A DNA stretch of 64,000 nt, taken from Lunularia cruciata (taxonomy: Eukaryota > Streptophyta > Marchantiopsida > Lunulariales > Lunulariaceae). Location of the stretch: positions 17,856,001 through 17,920,000 of the forward strand of contig OX419760.1 of assembly GCA_948567375.1 (NCBI GenBank), in the 5' to 3' direction. The notes beneath the pieces are model-generated. The model was not told the DNA's origin, did not search any database, and was given only the letters and a program-made list of their open reading frames with translations. Of the stretch, positions 57,560 to 64,000 are shown piece by piece; position 1 is the stretch's first letter, and every line of letters begins with the position of its first letter. A program made the translations under genes and the position numbers.

Positions 57560-59336
57560 ATGATGGTTCACGCATTTTGTGATTGGACCTCCATAGAAGA
57601 ACCTTCCATCGCAGGGATGATATCTGTCTGTGCCCTGCTAAGTATCATCATTACGCTCTTCCTAAGATTCACTCATGAGCATCTCTACACGTATGGGGTC
57701 CAGCTATGGCCCCTGGTGCAGAAAATCCCTCAGGACATCAATAAGTGTGTTCGCTTCCTGTTTGATTTGCTTTTGGGTCGTTTTCAGTCGCAAAAAGCTG
57801 CTGCAAAACCCAGGCAAATCAGTGTCAATCCAGTGTTTAGCTGCGCTGATACACAGCGCATATTGCCGAACTTTGCCAGTTACCCAAAGGTTAGCTGACG
57901 ACAGCGGACTTAGAATACGTTTTGATATTGCTCCGTCTTGCTATTCAGTACTTGACATTGTGCTATGGCATATCCAAGGATGTGTGGGAGTAAAGGTGTT
58001 TATACAAGGTCTAATCTGTATTTGTCAATGGCAGAGTTACTACGAAAGTTTATACGAGGAGGTGGCGGGGTCGCTGTGCGATGGTGATATCTATATAGAC
58101 GGATACACTGCGCTCTCCCAGCCGAAAAAGACATCGCCTGAGATTGGATCCCTCGCATCAGTGAGCAACTTGAGCCCCGTAACACCTGTAAAGCGAGAAC
58201 ACGCATCCAAATTTTCCCTTCAGGAGGTCCATGTTGACGCTCAGCTGCAGGGGAGTCCCTCAACCTTTCAAGCACACGGCTGCAGACTTGCGAGCCCCTT
58301 TGTTCAAGCTTCCATTCAGAAGGTCAATGTTGACGCTCAGATCAACCTTCCAAATTCAACAGTTCCAGAGCACACCAGGAAACTTGCGGGCCCTTACGCG
58401 AGAAGTTCCCTTCAAGAGGTCCATGTTGACACCCAGGTACCTACCTACCGGATCAAGCTCATTCCCTCAAGACTCAGGGAGTTCAGTCTCATCTATTAAT
58501 AAGCCTGCAGTGTTCATTGCCCCTTATTGTTTACCAAACGAATGTTGTGACAGGATCTTGGCACAATTGGAAAGCCAGGAAAATGGGTGGAGATTAATCG
58601 GACGCTACCAGAGCGATTCCCACTTCCAAATAACGATTCCGCAAGTGCTTTTGACCACGCCAATGAGATCCTCACATCTCGACTGGTGGATCCATTTAAG
58701 CGACTCAGTAGCTATATCAAGAGGGGCGTGGATTTTCAGGCCCGAATATCTGAACATGTCGTCACTATCGAGAAATTCATATATGGTGTGATTTATCAGC
58801 GCAAACAAGAGTACAAGAATTCCAGATGTCTGGGAACAGCAGGTTACCTTAAGGTTGGTTGAAGCTCCATTTCATAAGTCAGATAATGTCACATCCGTGT
58901 AAGTTTGACCACATTTTGCTTTCTTTGAGTTTGATACGATCTTACCGATGTTGTTATGGAATGTGTCACGATGTCAAACCAGCCACAGGAGGATGACATC
59001 ATTTATCAATATCTGGCCCTTAATCGGTCTGGAGAGCATGCCCAGATGAGCGACCGGATGCTGAAGCAGCTAGTCCTCAACTTCGTCATCGCAGGCCGTG
59101 AGACAACGGCAGTTACAAAGTTCTGGCTGGTATACATTTTGACGGAGTACAGGGATACCGCTCACAGCCTATTGGAGGAGTTGTTATCAAGAGATGAGGA
59201 CCACAACACGGTTGCGATTTCGCAGATTCGAAACGAGGAATCCTCAGTGCTTTTAAAAGACGAGTCTCCTGAGCAGCTCCCGCACTCGCAAGCTATTACT
59301 AGTGAAACGGTCTGGTTGCATCCAGCAGTACTTCCA
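57560..59336 (+). pseudogene. Decayed cytochrome P450 (CYP86/CYP704-like)
   Basis: Exon-like blocks: 57560-57889 with a membrane anchor (ISVCALLSIIITLFL), LWPLVQKIP and LPNFASYPK; about 58587-58853 with VEINRTLPE, SASAFDHANEILTSRLVDPF and EKFIYGVIYQRKQEY; and 58945-59336 with QLVLNFVIAGRETTAVTKFW, the oxygen-binding I-helix. The K-helix ExxR reads ETVW (59304-59315), an Arg-to-Trp change explained by one C-to-T. No PERW or FxxGxRxCxG heme-binding sequence was found downstream, and the block between exons one and two is occupied by unrelated repeats. It is almost certainly non-functional. The subfamily is a guess from motif similarity. Confidence 0.72.
58217..58437 (+). repeat. 96-bp tandem repeat (32-residue period)
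   Basis: Units start at 58217, 58313 and 58409 (the last partial). In an open plus-strand frame each starts with a form of SLQEVHVDAQ. The period is a multiple of three. It lies inside the P450 relic and does not resemble P450. Confidence 0.75.
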
Positions 59337-59805
59337 GTAAGAAGCGGAAAACTCACTGATCTCGCTTGTAATGGGTTGTTTTCTTTCTTCTCTTTTAATA
59401 ATGAAACTTTGCCGGCAATTTTATGGTTCTGAATGTTAGTGACTAGCAGGGCGTCAAAGGGATCACAAGCTACGATTCTTTACAAAGAATAGGAGGATTA
59501 AGACAGAAATCATACATTGAAGTCTGAGTTGGAATAGAATAATTTCCAGGTTTAGAGACCCAGAAACTTTCTCGCGAATATGCTATCTTCACACGAGTAC
59601 CTTCGGGTAAAGGATCGTAGTGTGTGATGCCTTTGGGGCCCTGCTAGTCACTGCCAGTCAGAACCGTAAAGGTGCTGTTCCAGCATGAGATGAGCTGCCA
59701 AACCTCGAGGGAATGATTTTGTACTTGATACATGTCAATTGAAAACTGAGAAATTAAACAAGACATGTGATAGGTATATGACAGTTTGAGTTCCTTGTCT
59801 CGCAG

Positions 59806-60373
59806 GCAGGAGGAAATTTTATCAATCTTGGGAAAGAATCTAAAACAGATTATCTGGAAAGGATAATCCCTACGGATTTCGATTCCAGTAAGATCGCAAC
59901 AGAGAAGTGGGTAAATGTCCAGGAAATCATCAGCGAAGCAGACTCCCAATTAGCTACTTTCCAGGTACTAGAGCGGAACAAACTGCACGAGTAATTGGTC
60001 TTTTCTTCATTGGTAATTGATACACTGTTTTCGTTACATCTGTCATGTCACACTGAGAATACACATGTGCTCACGGAGTGCATGTGAGCTATTCTCGAAT
60101 TTTTCCTTTATAACATTTTATACGGCATTGCTTTCGTCCTTGCAGTCCGGAAACCGCACCTGTGTCAGAAAGGACTCCATATTCATACAGAAGAAGCCGG
60201 TGACTGCTGCACTCGGCCGTGTACCTCCTTCCAAGAAAACGGTCTCAAACGGAAAGATTACGGGTTTGAGGAGGCCTTCGTTCCGTAGAAACACATTCAG
60301 TGGACATATGGTCTCAAAGTGGGGGTTGACACCTATGAACTCTCCATGGATGATGAGTTCCAAACATTGGTAG
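59806..60373 (+). CDS. Candidate two-exon ORF, unknown product
   Basis: Exon 59806-59964 (acceptor CTCGCAG, donor CAG/GTAC) is exactly 53 open codons, reading AGGNFINLGKESKTDYLERI and ending ISEADSQLATFQ. A second acceptor CTTGCAG at 60145 opens 75 more codons in the same phase to the stop at 60373 (SGNRTCVRKDSIFIQKKP...). No start codon or upstream exon is identified; it follows the P450 relic. I do not recognise the product. The splice signals and phase make chance less likely but do not prove expression. Confidence 0.3.
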
Positions 60374-63202
60374 ACTTGTTTTTACCATAAAATTTGGTAA
60401 AACTTTCCAGAATCTCATATGGTGTGTAGTAACTCATTGAAATTCGACAATCAGTGTGCTCAAAGTGTGAATAGATAAAATTATGAGAACATCATTCACT
60501 TATGTGATAGTTATCACAATCTAATGAGATTTTGGAACACTATTATTTACTACTAGTAAAGGTTCTTCCAAATTGAATTACAGTTCAAGGGAAATAAGGC
60601 ATCCGAACTCCGACTAGGTTGGAATTGATAAGCTGATCAGTCTCGAATTCGATATGCATCGTATTATTCTGGAGACATGTTCAAATAAATTGTGTTGTCA
60701 TGAGCATTCTAATGCCAGGTAATTTTGCCAAATGTCTCTGTAATTACTTCACTTGCAAATGAGGCGTTTCAGTCATAAATAACGCATCAGTCAACAAGTT
60801 TACGCTACTCCTTAGTGTATGTTCGAGAAAGGTCTTCCTATTGTGCATACACTCTGCCCAGCGCTTAAAACAAGTTTGCAGTGACAAATATCAAATCTTC
60901 GAGGCACACAAGGCATACTTACTCTAGCACTATAGGCTAAGAGTTGCTGGTATATAGCGAACGAACTTTAGGATTACGATCGAAATTAAGTTACATTACG
61001 ATTAAAAAAGTTGCACCAGAGTAAGTGAGACTCAGGTCTATTCTGTCTTGTCTGAGATAGAGCTTTGTGAGAAACAAACACTTACTAGTCTAAACATCAA
61101 GACACCATGACACAAACAGTGACTGACTGGGAACGAACGAGAAATCTAACCAGGGATGGACAACATCTCCAAGAGGTAGCTTGCCAGTAAGATTTTATTA
61201 CATGAGATTTTATTTATCGTATCTAACACAATAAAACGAAAGTACCGGATCTAGTACATCTAGGACACAGAGTAAATGTGTAATTTGTGTGAGTACTGCA
61301 AACCTGCTTCCCCTCAAGACCTTCTACGAGGAGATCATCATTGGAGATATTGATCTTGGAGAAATCATCGTCGACATTCTTAACTGCACATATACTGATA
61401 CGATGTTCCGTCCATACTCTCTCAAGTAGAGTATAACCCTGAAAAGAACACAAAACAGTAAAGTGGTCGCAGTATTAGAGTTCAACAACGTAATTTACTT
61501 CAGTTTTTGAAATTCATGACGGAGGCGCGTGGGATGTACAGCAGCTGTGCATCACACGAGGGGCGGGTTTCCGTTTGAGGAAGATTTCCAGCTCAAAAAC
61601 GAGCCGCGGTAGATGTCGAGGAGATCAATGTAGAGAGCCGATCTAGAGAGCCGACCAAGGACGAGGAAACTCCTCATTCACCGAGATTTTTGGTCTCCGA
61701 GGCAATCAGGCTGTTCTTGGTAGCTGTTGATTGGAAATCGATAGTTGGTGTGGGTGTTTATTTTATATGACATTTCTTTCTCTTGCAGCCCGGAGGATAC
61801 CACACCTGTACAGGAAAATACTCTGCATCAGATTCTATAGAAAGGGGATTCCGACCTCTCACCGTAGAATCTGATCTAGATGGATAGATGCGGAGTTCGC
61901 TTTTCGTAGCATCTGAACCCCTCTGATTTCCAGTATGGGGGCTGAGTCTTCACGTGAACTGCAAAACTCACTTGAGAGACTTCGAAGTGAATACATTTAA
62001 AGGAAATGATCCTAGAAGCCGAGTCCAAATTATCTTCGTTCCAGGTACAACTAGAGTGGAATTCCATGAGCAAATCAGCGTCCTTAGTTGATGACCTTTT
62101 GACGATACTCGTGGATTGTTGACCTGATTCAGAAGATATCCCCAGTCCCACGGTGGTACAAAGGAATTGCCTAATCATGGCTTCTGCTTGAATTCGTTCC
62201 CCGACTCTTCACACGCACAGATCGGGAAGTCTACGGGACTTAACATAGTTATATGGAACAACCACAACAAAACAGTAAAAGCATACCTCCATTGACAAAC
62301 ATAATAAAATCATAAATTCAAGACAACCATAAGTGAACACTGTCTATCATATCAGTTGTCTACTTCCATATAATCAAGTGGTGACACCAAGTCTTTGGTA
62401 AATTTGCCGTACTAGGACCCAAGATCGTCTAGGATTTCATCTAACGCCGAGTTACACAAGGCCTAGTATATAGGACTTGCTCATGTTACAACGCTCCGTC
62501 TCGTGGAGATTTTAGCTACAAAGTATATATGGAAAGGATTTCTGGTAACAATACTAATTATGGCTACAATACTTTGTTCGCTTCAACGTTAACTCTTTTG
62601 GATTTTAGTTACAACAAAAAATATAAATGGCATGTTTTGCAAAAGAATGCAATGTCATCCACAAGGTGCACTACAGAAAGAGAACAACAAAAATGATATT
62701 CATAAGGACAAAAGAGTGCAGTGTCACCAACAAGATGCGCTACAGAAAGAAAAAAACTACCAATGACACTCACATAGTATAAATTATAAATAATCTCTAA
62801 AAGTGATGATCCAGTCTGATGCAAAGGGGCTACTTCATGCAAAGAATCATACTCCAAAGAACCATGTTCTACCCTTCCCCCAAAGTAGGCATCCCTATTA
62901 AGAGTTCTTTGCCTCCGTGGTCAGTCTTCACCTTTGCTTCTGTTGCATACTGTCAACACCTACAGGTCACTTAAGTCTCATCAAGCCATTGATTCAAGAG
63001 GATTTTGCCAAGGATTCCAACACACATAGCACAATACCAAGGATGAAAAAGACATGGCACTAAGCATCATTCATTGCAAAGATTCCTCAGCATACACAAA
63101 GAGAAGAACTGATATTGTAATCGGAATTAAACAAAGTGAGAAAGAAGGTTACTCTTTCACTTTATTTTCCTTTAGTCTCCTACTAAATAATTGATACTTT
63201 AA
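60374..63202. other. Intergenic, with diverged copies of the 59806-60150 exon ends
   Basis: At 61783-61815 and 62015-62046 the sequence repeats the acceptor-side and donor-side motifs of the candidate exons (CTTGCAG followed by CCGGA; GAAGC-GA-TCC ending TTCCAGGTAC). The region between is not open. No other gene is recognised. Confidence 0.4.
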
Positions 63203-63430
63203 ATGCCTAGAATAAATAGCCAAATCATTTGGGAGTTACAAAAGCTAAGAAAACTAACTAATGCTCAATTGTTAGTGGTTACAAAGGCTACTACCTCTCC
63301 TCTTGGTCTCCGAGCATATTTATATGGTTTTAGAAATGAAATGGCTATTATTGATTTAGAAAAAAACACTTATTTGTTTACAAAGTCTTTGCCCTTGTAC
63401 AATCCAAAAAGATTTTCTTCTTCTTTGTAA
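63203..63430 (+). pseudogene. rps2: Possible nuclear copy of mitochondrial rps2 (fragment)
   Basis: 75 codons with AYLYGFRNEMAIIDLEK, a close match to the conserved start of plant mitochondrial ribosomal protein S2, preceded by LQKLRKLTNAQL, similar to its N-terminus. After DLEK the sequence diverges, and the protein is far shorter than full S2, so this is a fragment and probably a transferred organelle piece (NUMT). A presequence for re-import was not seen. Confidence 0.42.
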
Positions 63431-63689
63431 TGCCTCTATTGATAGTATGTACTACCACTCTTTAGCCAGTTACCAAGCATAGGACTGTGTCCCAAAGAGG
63501 ATCCGGCCAAAAGTGATGTCACCAACTTAACTAGGTTTTCTAGTTTACCTTCTAATCTAGCATTGCTCAACAACAAAGTATCTTGTGCTTCTCCTACTCT
63601 TCTCCTAGTCTACTCTTGGTCACAATGGTCCCAAAGCTTAAACTAGTAATCCATCTACATCTTTATCCTTGATGCTCTTCTTCTTTAGC

Positions 63690-64000
63690 TCCTACAATTG
63701 CAACTTCAATTTGTGGGCTTTTGTCTGTGCCATGAACCCAATTGAACCATTCTTGATGAACTCTACCAAGTAGTACTTCATTTCCTTTGAGTCCTTGCCT
63801 ACTATATTTCCTCCTTCATCACTTTTTGTGCCTTTGCTAAGAAATTGAAGAACTTCCTTACTTCATGGGTGACCTCTTTGTGCAGCTGCGGTTGATCTAT
63901 CTCACGGTTTTCCTTATGTTTCTTCAATTTTGCTTCCAACTCATTGCACTTTTCTTCAAAGTGCTTCAGCAAGGCTTCCAAATCCTCAAGTTGCACTCTT
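63690..64000 (-). pseudogene. Coiled-coil ORF fragment running off the window
   Basis: Minus-strand frames read LEDLEALLKHFEEKCNELEA and LKKHKENREIDQ, then HEVRKFFNFLAKAQKVMKEE; after a shift KEMKYYLVEFIKNGSIGFMA follows. It is Glu/Lys/Leu-rich coiled coil, similar in composition to the insert in the gypsy element and to 42430-43390. Its start lies beyond the window edge. Confidence 0.4.

Overview
The window is nuclear DNA of a land plant, most likely a bryophyte or another early-diverging lineage. The signs are spliceosomal introns, an interstitial plant telomere repeat (TTTAGGG) and plant gene families embedded in AT-rich DNA full of LTR retrotransposons. The placement below 'land plant' is a weak inference.

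Genes. (1) 3301-4269 (+) is a single-exon TMEM115/RBL19-type rhomboid-like Golgi membrane protein with a purine-rich leader. (2) 10893-28829 (-) is HAP2/GCS1, the gamete membrane fusion protein. I rebuilt it by hand as about 17 exons (about 650 codons) with consistent phases at all junctions but one. (3) 34056-36704 (+) is a two-exon gene for a small conserved-looking protein I cannot name. (4) About 57560-59336 (+) is a decayed cytochrome P450 without a heme-binding end. It is followed by possible duplicated exons of an unidentified gene.

Mobile DNA. HAP2 introns hold most of the copia DNA. Intron 15 (9.7 kb) carries a full-length but broken Ty1/copia element (15013-20763, TSD CAATA), a second element with an internal deletion but an open RT/RNase H frame (12412-14825, TSD TATTA), and a solo LTR nested in the first element. 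Two more solo LTRs sit in introns 1 and 7, and one lies just 3' of the gene, each with a 5-bp TSD. These elements carry a primer-binding site matching the anticodon arm of initiator tRNA-Met (half-tRNA priming). The right half of the window has a relic of a coiled-coil-coding LTR element, a LINE 3' fragment, and an 8.1-kb Ty3/gypsy chromovirus (44602-52719, TSD GGTCA). The chromovirus LTRs contain heat-shock-element-like arrays, and its protease region is split by about 3 kb of unrelated coiled-coil-coding DNA. Further right are a fold-back (MITE-like) element, tandem duplications and a possible nuclear copy of mitochondrial rps2.

The genes do not form a functional unit. The main story is an apparently intact reproductive gene that has absorbed at least five LTR-element insertions into its introns, beside a decayed retrotransposon graveyard. 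Exon and LTR borders come from reading the sequence by eye. No alignment or database search was run.
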